In this document: positions 1 to 14,100 of the stretch, piece by piece
Position numbering within the stretch: the stretch's first letter is position 1
How the letters are laid out: every line of letters begins with the position of its first letter
DNA from: Sternotherus odoratus
Lineage: Eukaryota; Chordata; Testudines; Kinosternidae
DNA length: 64,000 bases
Assembly: GCA_032164245.1 (NCBI GenBank)
Contig: JAVMKO010000003.1
Span: 37,078,890-37,142,889, forward strand
Direction: 5' to 3'
Notes under the pieces: model-generated
Seen by the model: the letters and a program-made list of their open reading frames with translations, nothing else
Databases searched by the model: none
What the model was told of the DNA's origin: nothing
Program-made: the position numbers and the translations under genes

Positions 1-2143
1 GCTGGTCACTGCTTCCTGCAGCCCCCATTGGCCTGGAACAGTGAACTGTCACCAGTGCAAGCTGCGATCGGTCACACTTGTGGATGCTGCAGATAAACTG
101 TCCTGGCCCGCCAGTGGATTTCCCTGATGGGCCATGTGCCAAAGGCTGCTGATCATTAGAGATTGCTAAGGTGTGGAGCATTTACAACTGCTTTTGACTA
201 CAACAGTGGCTGCATACCCTGACAATTGAAAATCAGACCACTCTTTGGGGGGGAGGTATCTAACAATGTATATAGACTAATTCTACAAACCCATTTTTGG
301 AAATATGACAAGAAAATATGTACCATAGTTGAAAGTAGTTTATTATTATTTTAATTATTTTATAGCTATAGAGCATGTTTAGATACTTATAAATTACTTG
401 TAAGTTGATTTCTTTTGAAATAAGTTTTAAAAGGACTGGGAAATGTTAAAAAACAATGTAACCCAGAGAAAATGGCATCTATTGTAGAAGGAAACAGCAA
501 GCAGCAAGCCAACGTAAGAAACCAAGACAAAATATTGGAATCAGCAGCACGACTGTCTGTAGAACCTGCCAAGAAATAAGATGAGACTGCCCAAAGAATG
601 TTTCTGCAGCAAATCTTGGTCTTGTAATGGCCAGCCACATCCCGTGTGTGGCATTTTTTGTTTGTCTCTGCCAATAGCAAGGGTCAAAGGAAAAAAAAAG
701 GAGCTTAAGAAATGCTGAAACATACTGGTTGGAGAGATTTTATATATAATCCTATGTTCCTTTACAACAAGTACTAAAATAAAAATATTTTGTAAAAGCC
801 CCAAAATCTAAAATAAGCTTATATTGTAAATTGTACAGCTCTTATAAGTACACAAAATGAAATCATATTAATTTTGAAAAATGTATTACCAAAAGTATTA
901 GAAAAATGTCAATAATGCCTATATCCCATTAAAGTATAACCCAGTGTCATGGTGATTTAGAAAATGCAGGAGGATCAGATGAGGAAAACTGCATGGCTCT
1001 ATGACAATCTTTTTCTGAGCTAGGCCATGATTAAGCAAGATACTTAAGCACAAGTGTAAACTTAAGGATGGTTGTAGTTCCATTGAGACCTATAGTATTA
1101 TTTAGTTGCTTACAGTTGCACACTTGCTTAAGTATTCAGCTCAAGTGGGGCCCTAAAGAACAAGTTCAGCTACTGAAATACAACAAACCTTCTTTAAGAG
1201 AAACCCAACAAGGGATTGCCAAAAACTGATTGTGTAAAGAAATTTCCTAATAAAGATGAAACAAAATTATACTGAATGGGCCCATGTACACTGATTTCAT
1301 TTACTCTACAGTCGGAACCAGGAGCAACTACCATGAAGCTGATTAATTAGTTGTGGGTTTTTTTAGTTTTTATAAGCAGAACTGTAGGCACCCATCCAGT
1401 GCTCTGGGCAGATGTCCCACAAATTAAAAAGCAGAACATGAACTTAAAAAAGGACTACCCATAAATATATCCACTTCAACCCATGTTCTCCTCTGCAGCC
1501 CAAGAGAAGAAGGGGGAAAAAATGTGTACCTGAAAAAGCTGAGCTCTGGCAGACCAAGGAAGAGGTCAAGTTCCAAAATTCAGGAATGTCTCTGAGCTCC
1601 AGATTGACCTGACTGAGTCTTACTAGAGTACAACCAACGGAAGTAAGTTCCAAATCATGCCCACTGGATTTGGGAATAGTCAGTCTCACAAAACAGGCCG
1701 TCACTCAATAAGGGTGTCTCTTGTACCGTTTTCTTGAACTATAACTTTTTTTTTTTAATGAAGAGCTAGGGATTATGTCTCCAGAAAAACAAATTGGTTT
1801 TTCTTTTTTAAAAGTTCCTTGCTTGTTTGTTTTTTCTAATTAGCCCCTTCTTTTCTCTTCTAATTCTGTTATACCTGAAGTTCTGTAGAAAAATCTATAT
1901 TCCTTTCTCTCTTTTTAAACAATATTTCTTTGTTTTTTCAGTCACTGATTTCCCTAAACATTACTTTTCTACTCTGTTGTTAAATCTTTCTTTCTCATGC
2001 CTCCTCCCACCTGGCTTTGCATCTAATTATCCCTTTTAACTTGTGTGCCAATGAGGACAGAAGGGAGCCCTTTAGCACACATTTTACATAGACAATTGGC
2101 AAAGAGAATTAGAAAATGGTGCTTGTGATTTGAAAACACGTAC
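1..2143. other. COL21A1 intron (partial) with a degraded DNA-transposon fragment at the edge
   Basis: Roughly 1-170 looks like a decayed internal copy of a GC-rich nonautonomous hAT-type repeat common in turtles. It retains blocks such as CCCATTGGCCTGGAACAG, AGCTGCGATCGG and GGCCCGCCAGTGGATTTCC. The terminal repeats are not in the window. The rest, about 230-2143, is AT-rich intron in which I see no gene, exon or clear repeat. The reading frames there have no recognisable protein and are taken as chance. Confidence 0.5.
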
Positions 2144-2176
2144 CTCTCCATTTTCTCCATTCAATCCATTTGTTCC
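2144..2176 (-). CDS. COL21A1: COL21A1 collagen exon M (33 nt), last one visible
   Basis: Translation [11 protein letters not shown]: three full triplets plus the Gly and X of a fourth, so the Y residue must come from the next exon, to the left of the window. The recalled human protein has GIQGHHGAKGE followed by R at this point, which fits an 11-codon exon. The acceptor is TTGATTTCTAAAG/GGA and the donor is GAG/GTACGTG. X/Y residues are poorly conserved (three Asn at Y), so identification rests on order, length and splice sites. Confidence 0.85.
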
Positions 2177-5100
2177 CTTTAGAAATCAAATGGGGAAAAA
2201 AGTATAAATCAAACTGAGCCACTGTTATGATGCATCACTCTTTTACTAACTCTGGGATCAAACAAACCAGAATACATTTGATATGCAAATAAACTAAGAT
2301 TTGTTTCAAAATACATCTGAATTCTTATACTTACACATGAGGCAAATGAGACACAGTAAACAAACATTAATTACCTTTTAAAAAATGTTATATCTGAACA
2401 ATGTACTAGAAGATCATTAGGTAAATTATCATATACATTTTATGTTATGCACTTGCATTAGTTTTCTTACAAGAAACACTTTTTGGTAAGTATTGCCTCA
2501 ATAAAAGCTAAAGAAATAATGGGTTCATTGTGACTGTAACCAATTGACCCAGACACTTTACACACTGACGTCCAGATTCAATCTGTTTTTAAATTGGCTT
2601 TGGCTGCCAGAAATCCAGGCATAGGGCCCTTGAGTTATAAAGTCAGTCTAGGAGGAGGATGTTGCAGTGGTGGAAAATGGCTAACAACCGACTGTCTGCC
2701 AAAAAGCACACATCAATGTCACTGGCTATGAAGCAGCATGGCAAGAGAGCACATCACCTCAGCTGTCTCCACTGGTGGGAATCCTATGGAGCCTTGCTAC
2801 AAAATGACGCTGCATCTCATCTATCAGCTAGAAATTCTACCCTGAAAAAGGGGAGAGGAGGCCTGGCCTCCTTTAGTTAAATCCTCCTGAGGTTTTGGGG
2901 GGGCAGTGTAGGGTGTATAATTCCTTACCCCAGCTTCACTGAATGTGGCTCCTTGTTTTTCCAACCAGGCAAGTTGTGATAGTGCCAATGCATGATTGTG
3001 CGAACAATCTTCATTGCTATTTTCTTCACAAGCTAGCTTTAGCTTTGTACTGCTATTAAGTACTTTGCAATTTAGACATGACAAAGTGTGTAGTTAACAA
3101 GTTCTTACACTTACAACTAACAGTTATTTCCTATGGTATGTTAATATAGCCAAATATGACATCACCAAAATATACTGGAGCAAGGTTAAAGAAAAAAGAA
3201 ATTAGTTAATTTGCAGCTGAAACTGGAAACATCTGTAATTTACAAGTACAGAAAATACTAACACACTGACTTGATTTTCAGTATGAAAGTAATTGAATCT
3301 TTAAATGCAATACTTTTGAAATATTGAATGATAAATACAAAAGTGAATGGAGGGTTTCTATAGTCTTGGATATGACTTTCAGAGCAATATCATAAAAGCT
3401 TGAATCCATTTTTCCATTATTATATTATCTGGAGTTTATGTTATTGTTTTATCAATAATATTGCAAAATAAATAGTTTTAAATAAAAACTTTGAAAAATT
3501 GAAGAAGTTTCTTCTTACTATTGCAATGATATAATTAGATTTTACTATCTTGCAGTTCTTTACCTTTGCAGAACTCTTCCCTCAGCCTTTTTGGCCACAT
3601 TATGTAAACAATCTTGTCTTTTTTCTCTGCTTTCTATTCTATTTTTCAAAACACAGTTTATTTTCTATTTCATTGGGTTAACTATTTTAAAATTTAAAAT
3701 ACACATTAATGACACTTTAAATAATCAGTACAATCCTATTTACATTAAATATATCTAAAAGAACTGCCATTGCAAATGGCATTTATCTTCTGAAGAAACA
3801 AAATAAACACAGTTTTCTTAAACGCATATTCTTTTAATGGTACCTGTTGTCCTGGAGTCCCTGGTCTTCCTGCTTCTCCCTTTTGTCCCTTCAGAGAAGA
3901 AACAGACTTTCTTGAATAGTACATATTTATTTAGGTAAATAAATTAAGTAGTTAAAATAATGTAAAGAGATAAGCCCTAACCAAAGTCCATCTTTATAAT
4001 GGGTTCAATCAAAAACCTGGATCCAGTCATCACTGCATTTGCAGACGAAGATTCAGTTCCAAACTGTGTATTTTGGACACACATTTCTACTGCAGACACA
4101 ATGGAGTAAGCCTATGATCTGACCATACAGAGAAAAATGCTGATCGCCCTTCTTCCTGCCTATTTCAGTCACTTTAGCACTACATTGAGGAAAATCCTCA
4201 TTTTTATGACATTACAGATTTAGAGACCTGTATGGTGGATTTTCAGAAGCACTCATCATTAGCCTAACTCTGCTCCCCTACAGTTGGTGGGAGCAGCTAA
4301 GCCATTTTAGAGTACTTTTGAAAATCCCATTATTTCTCTAACTTTTATAACATTATGTTGGTGAGTTCATATTTTGCAGTGATTTACTGAATTCAGAATG
4401 TATCCTGCAGTTCTTAGTCAAGAAAAGCTCCAGTTTATTTTAATTCAAATTGAATTAATGTTTAACATTTTACTATTAGTAAACATATGGCATGCCAAAT
4501 GATATGTAATGAAAAATAAAGTTAATATACCTGGATACCTCTTTCACCTTGGTTTCCTTTTGCCCCCTGTAAAATATTATGAAGTATTGTAAAATTTCCA
4601 TTAAAATCTATTTTACAAACAATAGTTTGTGTTTTAATTTATTTCAGTAACAACAAGAGAAGCAGCTAATTGAGTACATTGATGGTGACTGAAAACTAAA
4701 TATTCTATCTAATTCCTGATCCATCAAACCCCTTCAACACATGCTTAACAACTTGGCAGGAACAGGACTATAATAAGTAGGAAATTTGTTGTGCAGATAA
4801 CTATCATAAAGAACAATAATATTTACATGTCAAATTAAAATTTGGAGATTGCTGGGAATCCTGTTGAAGTCAGTGGAAAGTTCAGCCATTGATTTAATAG
4901 AAGTTAAACTGAGCCTTGCTTTTACCAGAAGACCAGACTGATTGCAGATGTAAGCAGGTGCATCTCTAAAAGCAAATAGTTGTTCACCTGCTTTCATTCA
5001 TGGTGAGCAAAGCCCAAATAATTTCTGTAAAAATGACAGCTAACCCAATAGAATACATAACAGGTATCTTTGATATTCTATGGTAACCAACAGAGAATTA

Positions 5101-8100
5101 ATCAGAAAGTGTTTTTATATATGAATTTGAATCCCATAACTTACATGTAACCTAGCTCAACTTAAAAGGGTTTCAATCTAACTATATGGGGGAGATTTTC
5201 AAAGGCATAAAAAAAATCTCACCCTATATCTATATACTATTTTTTTTAATACAGTGCCCAGCACCATCAAATCTCAACACCTTTTCAGTTTACCTTGATG
5301 TAAATCAAATAAGATTTAGTCCCACAGTGTTAACTTAACTGCAAAAACTCTGAAGCAATACAACAGCCACATGGCACATCTGACATATTATGAATAATAT
5401 TATGTGCTAATTATTATAATTTATGCAGCACCATAGGTGTACATAGTGTTTTACAGACATACAATGACAAGTCTCTGCCATAGGACATTTAGAATCTAAG
5501 GGCTGGTCTCCACTACGGGGGGGGGGGGGGGAGAGGGGGGGAGGGATTGACTGCAGATACGCAACTTCAGCTACATGAATCACGTAGCTGAAGTTTACGT
5601 ATCTGCAGCCGACTTACCGCTCATCCTTATGGCGGCGGCGGTCGGCGGCGGGCTCCCCCATCGACTCCAGCTTGCGCTTCCCAGCAAGCTGGAGTTCCGC
5701 AGTTGACGGGGCGCCGCACGTGATCGATTTCTCGCGTCTTCATAAGACGCGAGAAATCGATCGCCAGAAGATCGATGGCTACCCGCCGATTCGGCAGGTA
5801 GTGAAGACATACCCTAAGCCCCGATCCTGAAATTCAATGGGGCTTCACTTAAATGTGAAGATCTGAGTTGGCAGATTTGAACAAAGAACTGATGACTAAA
5901 ATAGATACAACATGGTGAGTGATGACAACATACAAAGGGAGGATCGGTGGTGGTAGTGGAAGGAAAGGGCCAAATTGCAATTTTGAAAGAAGGCAGGGAT
6001 TATTTCATTTTATTCTTTTGTATGTATCTAGCTGGATCCAAGTATTTGTTTCCAGAAAAATATTTTTAATGTTTAGCTCAATCAGATAGAATCTAAAAGA
6101 GAACCAACTCTTAAAATTTCTTTAGATATCCAAAAAGCCTTTGAGGAGATCCTCTGCAAGAAGCTGATAAAGAAGCTAAGTTACTTATGATGTAAAAGCA
6201 AAATATTGTTATAGATCAAAAACTGCTAGGAGGCAGAAAATGGAGCACTTTGCAATGGACATACTCCTTTAATATTGTGTCCAAGAGTGGAATCTAGTTA
6301 AATAAGAATATGTATTGTAATTTAACTAAGGGCTCCTCTATACAAATAACTAGTGTGTGTTAAGCAGGGATGCAAATCTTCCTTGCAGTAGCCTGCTCAC
6401 ACTAACCATCCATGTGAACCCCGCTGCTGAGTACTAAACATCCCCTAATTTTGATCTACTCTTGTTCGAAACAGGAGTAGATCAGAGCACACTGGGGAAC
6501 TTTTTAGTGCACTGCAGCATGGTCTACATGGATCACATGTCAGTGCACTCTAGAAATCACAACCCATCACCATGCTGTGTAGACATTCCCTGAATGTGTA
6601 GCAGGCTAATCTGACATAGATTTATGTCCCCAGGTTGCCAGCAACTAACTTTTTGTATAGACAAGCCATAAGGTTATAACTTAGTATTGAGTAAAATAAT
6701 ATCTTTTCCATCTGAAAAGAAAACAACTCACAGAAAGTTGTAGTTTGGGTATGTGAAAGGAAAATAGATGAGCTTCAGTTTTATCATAGTTTATTTTTAA
6801 AATAAATACTAAACTAAAACTGAAAATAAACCAAATAACTTATGTATTATGTGGCAGAAAGGAATAAACAGGAAGATGCAATATAATGGAGTATATTTAG
6901 ACTTATAAAGTATAGTGAGACTTGTAAACTAGCACAGACATGTTAGCAGTCACCCAAGTTAAGCAGATATAACAGACTACAAGCCAAGTAAATACAGAAA
7001 AATTAAGGGCAATGCATTAGTTAGCAGATACTGGAAAAACATATCTTGAAGGCAAACATGTTTCAGCAGAGAAATATCTTGTCAGTAATTTTTGTGGCAA
7101 AAAATAGAGATATGTGAAAACATCAAAATTTTGTTCACAAGACACTTGCTGCCAAAAGGTATGTGCAAGTTTTAAAATTTCAGTGAGGTGTGAATTAACC
7201 CAGATGAGTGCTGATAGTCATAGTCAACTACATCCCAAGCAAAGGAGACTACCTGTTAGTCAAATGATACAGGACTCTGAAGACCTCTGAAGGAAGAATG
7301 TAGATCAAAGAAAGTGGATGTAGTGAGTGTAGATGAGGGAAATCAAGGACTATATATTTTCTAAAATTTGCTTTAGGCTAGAGTTGTGGGATTTTTCAAG
7401 AAGAACATACTAATATGTAGAAGGCAATAGCAGTACAATAAAATAACATCTAAATGAAATGTTTGACAAGTTTCTTTCTTTCTCTGTGTAGTGGGGTGGC
7501 TGCTCCACTCCAGGAAAAAGTGGCTTAAAACAGCCCTGGGAAGGGCTGTGGCTGGGGGCAAGCAGCTCCCAGGCTGATCAGGGAAAAGCTGGGCTGATTG
7601 AGAGGCAGGCTTAGCTGGGGGCCATGCCCCAAACAGACCCAGCTAGCTATATAAAGGCCAGGGAAGCCAGGAGCAGAGAGAGTTTCCTCTGACCACACAG
7701 GTCTGGCTGCTGGGAGCTTGATAAGGTACCTAGAGTGGAGCAGGGCCGGGGCCAGGCAAAAGGAGCTGGGGGAGCTCTGGCCTGGAAACCCCCCAGGCTG
7801 CAGAGCCAAGGGGATGGCCCAACAAAAGGATAGTAGGGCTGCAGGGGACAGACCATGGCCACAGAGGTAGAAGCAGCAGGCCAAACCCTCCTTGCTGGTG
7901 ATGAGTGACAATAATACTGCAGTCTGCCCCAGCAAATGGGGTAAGTGGTGACTGGCGGCTGCCTAGACTGAGGCAAGGTGGAGATAGGGGGTGGGAGTCC
8001 TCTGGGGAGGGGAGACCCTGAGACTGGGGGGGGTGCTGCAGCACCCCTAGGTAAGAGGGCACTGGGGTCCAGGGAGGGACACAGGGTCAGTGGCAAGCAG

Positions 8101-11100
8101 AGCTACGGCCTGCGGAGGGTGCTCCGGATGCTGGAAAGAGCCAATTCCCTGGACGTACCAGCAGGAGGTGCCGCAGGGTGAGTCACCACCTTGCTACTCT
8201 CTGCCATGTTTTCTTTTCCATTTCTGTTCTCTTCTTTCTCACTTAGTTTTCCCAACCATTCCTTTTCTATATTTTCCTCAACTTTTTCCTACTTCCCCTT
8301 CATTCTTGGTTGACCTCCTTTCTCCTCATTTGCTGTTGTTTTTACCCAAATTCTCTTTTGACTTCTCTTCATATATTGATTCTTTTTTCCCCACTTGGTG
8401 TTTTCCCTCCCAAAGCCCATTTCCCCCTTTCGGTATTGCTTTCCAGCGTTTATTCCTGACATTCAGTGTCAAGCAGGAGTTTCAATCACTGCTTGTTTTA
8501 TACAACCATATATATGATGTATTTCAGTTTTTAGAAGACCCCTTTTAAAGTAGGTAACAAAACACTTCAAATGAATGATGCACATAAAATCCACTGGTTT
8601 TATAAATTCATTAGTAAATGATTCTGCAAAGCCGCACATATCACTAATGCCAAGACACAGATTGTAGACTGCTCATTTTGGAACAAAGGAAATAAAACAA
8701 GTAAGAAATAGTGATATAAACTCTTTTGATAACACTGAGGAGAAAAAATCACTGGCTGATTTTTCTAGTTTTGGAGCATTAATGAAAAGCAAAGAATCCA
8801 CAGTTCAAAAATTAGGAGTTGTAAAACTCATTTAATCATCTTATGATGGTTATGTGCTGTGGTTTATGGGGAATCCCCTTTAATATAATTCTGTAGGCTA
8901 GCACTTCTCACTTCTTTGGCACAGACTAACTGGAATAAGGTACCCACCATATTTTTTAGGGTTATACACCACCTGTACATCCTTGACTCTCACTGTAAAG
9001 TGTCCTCTTCCATAAGACATGTACATAAAATATGGAAAAAACTATGGGAACATCTCCTCTCCTTAAAATTGTACATTTAAATCCATAAAAATCAAGAAAT
9101 CAAAGCCTTCTTTACATACAAGTTGTACCACTTTAACTATAGTGGTACAAGCCCGCTAATGCAGATGCAATTCTACCAATAAAAGGTGTTTCTGGAGCCA
9201 TGGGTATAAACGGTGCCGGCTCGTGGACAGCACTGGCAGAGAATTGCGCATGGAAGCCATGGAGCTCGGTGCAGTCAGACCACTGCTCCATTAGGAGCGC
9301 TTTCAGATGGATATTGTGCTCCTTCTTTGTCCTAGGTTTAAAAGACTTGCAGATACGACACTTGTCACTTCTGTGACCCTCGCCTGAACACCTTAGGCAG
9401 CTGGTATGTGGGACTAACAAAAACATGGCTTTATCATTTCACTGAAGAAACAAAACAGTCGAAAGCCATTTATTTTTGTTCTCCTCCCCCTTCCCTGAGA
9501 TTTCATCCTCCTCTTGATTTGCAGGTAAAATACCAGTGGCTTAGACATGGGTGAGAGGGGGAAAGAAAGGGAGCATTAAAATATGTACTTCAGATAATAC
9601 AGTGAGGAAAATAAGAGAGACGGTGAAAGAGGAAGATGCCTACTTTAGCTGAGAGATGTTTTAAAAGGGCTGTGTGTGTGGTGAAAGCTGGACTAGACAT
9701 AGCTGGCTGTAGAGAATCACATTTCACTTCAATTCCTCAAGATGAAAAGGTGATACTGGCTAATTTGAACCTAATCATTAAGACCCTATTTCAAAACTCA
9801 GTCAATTAAGCTCTGTTCTCTTCCCCAGCCTGTGGGCCTTGGTTTGTTGTTAATCAGGACACTAAATTACTTTCACCACAAAGCTTGCAGTTTCTTTGCT
9901 GGAAGCAAAACACGGATCTCATTTTGCCTGATGGAAGAGGTTTTTATGCCTGCTGGAAACAAGTTTGGGAATGTCTCCCAGAGGCTTAGCACAGCTCCTA
10001 AGGGCTAGGGTGGGACAGGCAGATTACTAACAGAGTATGAAGGGCCCAATTTGGGTCCAGCTATGGTGATGGATCCCAATCACTGCTGAGACATGTGTTA
10101 GCAGGCAGGGTTTCTCTCTCTGGGAGCCACACATGGGCATAGATTTTGGGGGCGGGGGGAAGATTTGGGGGCACGGATTAAGTTCCAAAGAGGTATATTT
10201 GAAGTCTTTATAAAATAGATACTACATCACTGGTCCCAAATGCTGTAGTGACTCACTCCATTGTAAACCCTAGCCTTAGAGATCATTATTGCAAAGCACT
10301 GCAACACTACTTTCTGTAAGGGTTCCTAACTCCTGATCTCTGATTTACAGGGAAAGCTTCCCTTTTTTTTCTCATGTAGACATTCTGGAGTGATGAACTA
10401 CTTTAGCTTGCACTCTTATCATGCCTTTCACTTTGCCTCCTACCATCCCTCTGTAAGTATCACTCTCCCTCTTTCGTATATGGGAAAACTGGTGCACCAA
10501 AACAAAGGATTTGCCCAAGATAACAAAGGAGACAAGTGGCAGAGTTGTGGGGCTGTAACCAGGTTGGGACGAGAGGGCGCAAAGCCAGGGGGGTAGGAGT
10601 GTGTGGAAAAATGGGGTAGAAAGTGACCAGAAAAACAGCAGGAGGAACAAATACACTTGTTCACCCCAGGTGCTAAAATTCCTAGTTATGACTCTGTTGC
10701 ATCCACAAAGGAAAATGCTTAAGCCACACATCCTCCTTAATGACTGATTAGGTGTGGTTGCTCCTATAATCCTTATGGACTCCTTTATGAAAGGAGATTT
10801 ATATATATACACATATATAACCCTACATGACAGAATTTCACATCAAGCACTTATAACAATAATACATTATACACATTTTATTACCACCTGTGCCATCACA
10901 GCTTTATTGATAATACTAGAAGTTAACACTGGCCCACATATTCTCCAAACACATTTACCCTTTATGAAATAGCATAATGAAAGTTGCAATGGATATTAAA
11001 GCCATAGATACTACTTACCTTTACACCCTGTGCCCCAGGCATGCCTGGGTACCCTGGTTCACCTGGGAAACCTGGTCCTCCCTGTTCTCCCTGAGTAATA

Positions 11101-14100
11101 CAATAGCTCCATAAGTATCATTGATGTGCTGTGTGTAAAAACACAGATTGCATGTTTTTTCAAGATCTCTTCAGGTTTGGCTATGATACTCTGAAATTCT
11201 ATAATATATGAATGGTGATTGAGCTGAAACCTCTATTGTTTTTGTATGCTGAATACAGCCACACTAAAAGCCACAGCAATGCTCTCACTCTTGATTTTTC
11301 AACTCATTCATCCAACATGCAAAAGACTTACCCTGACTTTTACCTAGGTGGGATTTTTTTCTTTGTAATATTACACAAATGATACTGTTCCTAGTAATGG
11401 CAATGTCAGGCAATTTAGTTTTCAACAACTTCACTTAGAGTAAATTCATCTTATCATATGCATTTGACTATATTCATTATGTGCCATTCCAGAACATTGG
11501 GCCTGACTTTCATCTGACTTACACTGGTTTAACATTGCCGTAACTTCATTGACTTCTCTGAATTTACTTCAGATTTATACAGTGTGACTGATGGCCAGGC
11601 TCCATGTTTATTTCTGAAACCTATAGCTATGTAAAAAGGTTTACCCAAAATGTACCTCAGAAACTATTGTACTTTTGACTCTCCCTGTTTTACTATGAAT
11701 CTTCAATAATCTGCACAAGTTCCATTTTATTTCTTCCTAGACAGGGCGCTGTGGGCTCAACATTCAGCTGACAATAAGAGTCTGAGGGCAGGTCTACACT
11801 ACCCGCCAAATCGGCGGGTAGCGATCAATCTTTCAGGGATCGATTTATCACCACTAGTCTAGATGCAATAAATCGATTTCTAAGCATTCTGCCATTGACT
11901 CCGGTACTTCACTGCCACAAGAGGCACAGGTGGAGTCAATGGGGAAGCGGCAGCAGTCGACTCAGCACTGTGAAGACGCTGTAAATCAACCTAAATACGT
12001 TGACTTCAGCTACGCTATTCCCATTGCTGAAGTTGCGTATCTTAGGTCGATTTCTCCACACACACACTCCAGTGTAGACCAGGGCTAAGACCATAATTTT
12101 TTTGACAAGCCACAATTTCTCCCCTTTGATCCTTCCCTTCCCTTCACTCTTCTTGACAAGGCACTGTACTGACCCTCCCAAAGGACTGTATTACACAATG
12201 ATCACAAAGTTATCCTTAGACCAAGAGATAAACTAGGCCACTCTGGCGTGTTGCTTTCCAATCAGATCAGTTATTTTGGATCTTACCTCTGACACCATAA
12301 TTTGACACTATTATGTCACTGATTAGTATCTGCATTGTTATTTGCTGACTTTTTGGATTCTTTAACTAAAAATATAAGCAAGCACCAGCAAATATTAACA
12401 GTGTATTATCTACATCCTTGGTACACACAGGTAGCAAGAAACAACGTATACCATATGTATGGCTGTATGTAAAGATCCATAGTACAGATCAGAACAAACT
12501 ATCTGTGCAGATGCAATGTCACAATGGGTCAGACACTATGATGCTGTAAAATGGCTGATTTAACTCCAGGATCTCGTCCAATATTTGTAAGAATCACCCA
12601 TTAAATCCAATCTGGAGTAAATTTGTCAATTATTGTTTCCATTTTGAAACAAAACTACCTCGTAACCAACAAGTAAATCATGGAACATTGTAATCATAAT
12701 GTGCTTGACCTGAATATTTCCCGATGAAGATAAATCATTTACCTTAACTCCTGATGCTCCTTGTTTCCCTTGTATTCCAGGTTCACCTTTATTGCCCTAT
12801 TAATAAAACAACATAAGGGTGTGGTTGGGAATTTCAAATATAAAAAGAGATCCTGTTTGAAAACCTTCTGTCACAAAAGGACACACACATGTGTGTAACA
12901 GTCACACTCCTGCCCTCCGAAGCTTGGGGGATTCTAAATGATCACTATCCCTACTTTAGACATGCACTTGTAACCCCTCCCACCTGATGGCCCTTAAAAC
13001 CCTCCCACAGTGAGAAGTGCACTGAAAACCCTACCAGATGACAAAAATGTATGACTGCCTCTATCCCCAAGTGGCAATGACTGACCTCCTCTTCCCAAGC
13101 AACAAACCTTCCCTCAACAAATATACTATGACATTTGCATAGATCGGCTGGATGTTCCCACACGTCTTACTTAACAAAGAGCCGTGAAAACCTTAGGATT
13201 TCTCTAAGTCAAAAATATTTTGGCCCCATAGAACAACTCACATTTTCAGCTTCTCAGATCTTAATTAAAATTAAAGAAGAGTTACTGATTAACCTGATCT
13301 TGGCTGTGTATAAATATCAATATAAGCTTTTTCCTGTGGAAGCACTGCAGGATCCAGCCCCATATATAGAGCATAAGAGACTAATGCAACTGCTTTCTCA
13401 AAACACCAACATCTATCTCATTTTAAAATGAAACATATTTATTTTTGGTTGTGCTCATTCTTGGCCTAACTCTGCTTTTACTGAAGTCATTGGAAGCACA
13501 GTCAAGCCAATTTTGAGCACTTTTGAAAATCCACCTGCAACATAAGACTTAAAATAATATTTATATGCTCCTAAGCATGATTGATACAACTGAAAGCATG
13601 CATATATGGATAGAGACACAAAGACTAGAAGAATTAAGACTCAACTTCTAAAAATTTGAGGGCTATATCATGTAATGCTTACTCAGCCAAAACTCCACTC
13701 ATGTTAAATCTGAAGGTTATCCTAACAGTCAGATCCAGATTTATATAGCAACCATTTTATATGTTATAAATGGTTATATGTAACCATTTTAGTTACATAA
13801 GTACATGGGTCAAATTCATTCCTGCTATAACTCTAATGCAATCAATAAAGTTACATCTGAAATAAATTTGGCTCAGTGTTAGATGGAAAAAGCAGCACAT
13901 CACTTTAACACAATTAAAATATAAATAAATTGAAAACAGGCAGAAAGTCCTGGTTTATACCAAGTATTATTTGGCCCCTAGTATTGAGGAACATTTTTCA
14001 AGATTCTAAGGCTCAAAAAGTACCCCAAACTGTTTCTGAAGAAGTTCCAATGCCTCATAACATGACAGGCAATGGTTGCTACATCTTAGCAAGACTTCCT

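Noticed and set aside
7525..8096. Overlapping minus-strand frames of 110-149 codons
   Set aside because: They fall in an LTR-like GC-rich repeat, overlap in all frames and resemble no protein.
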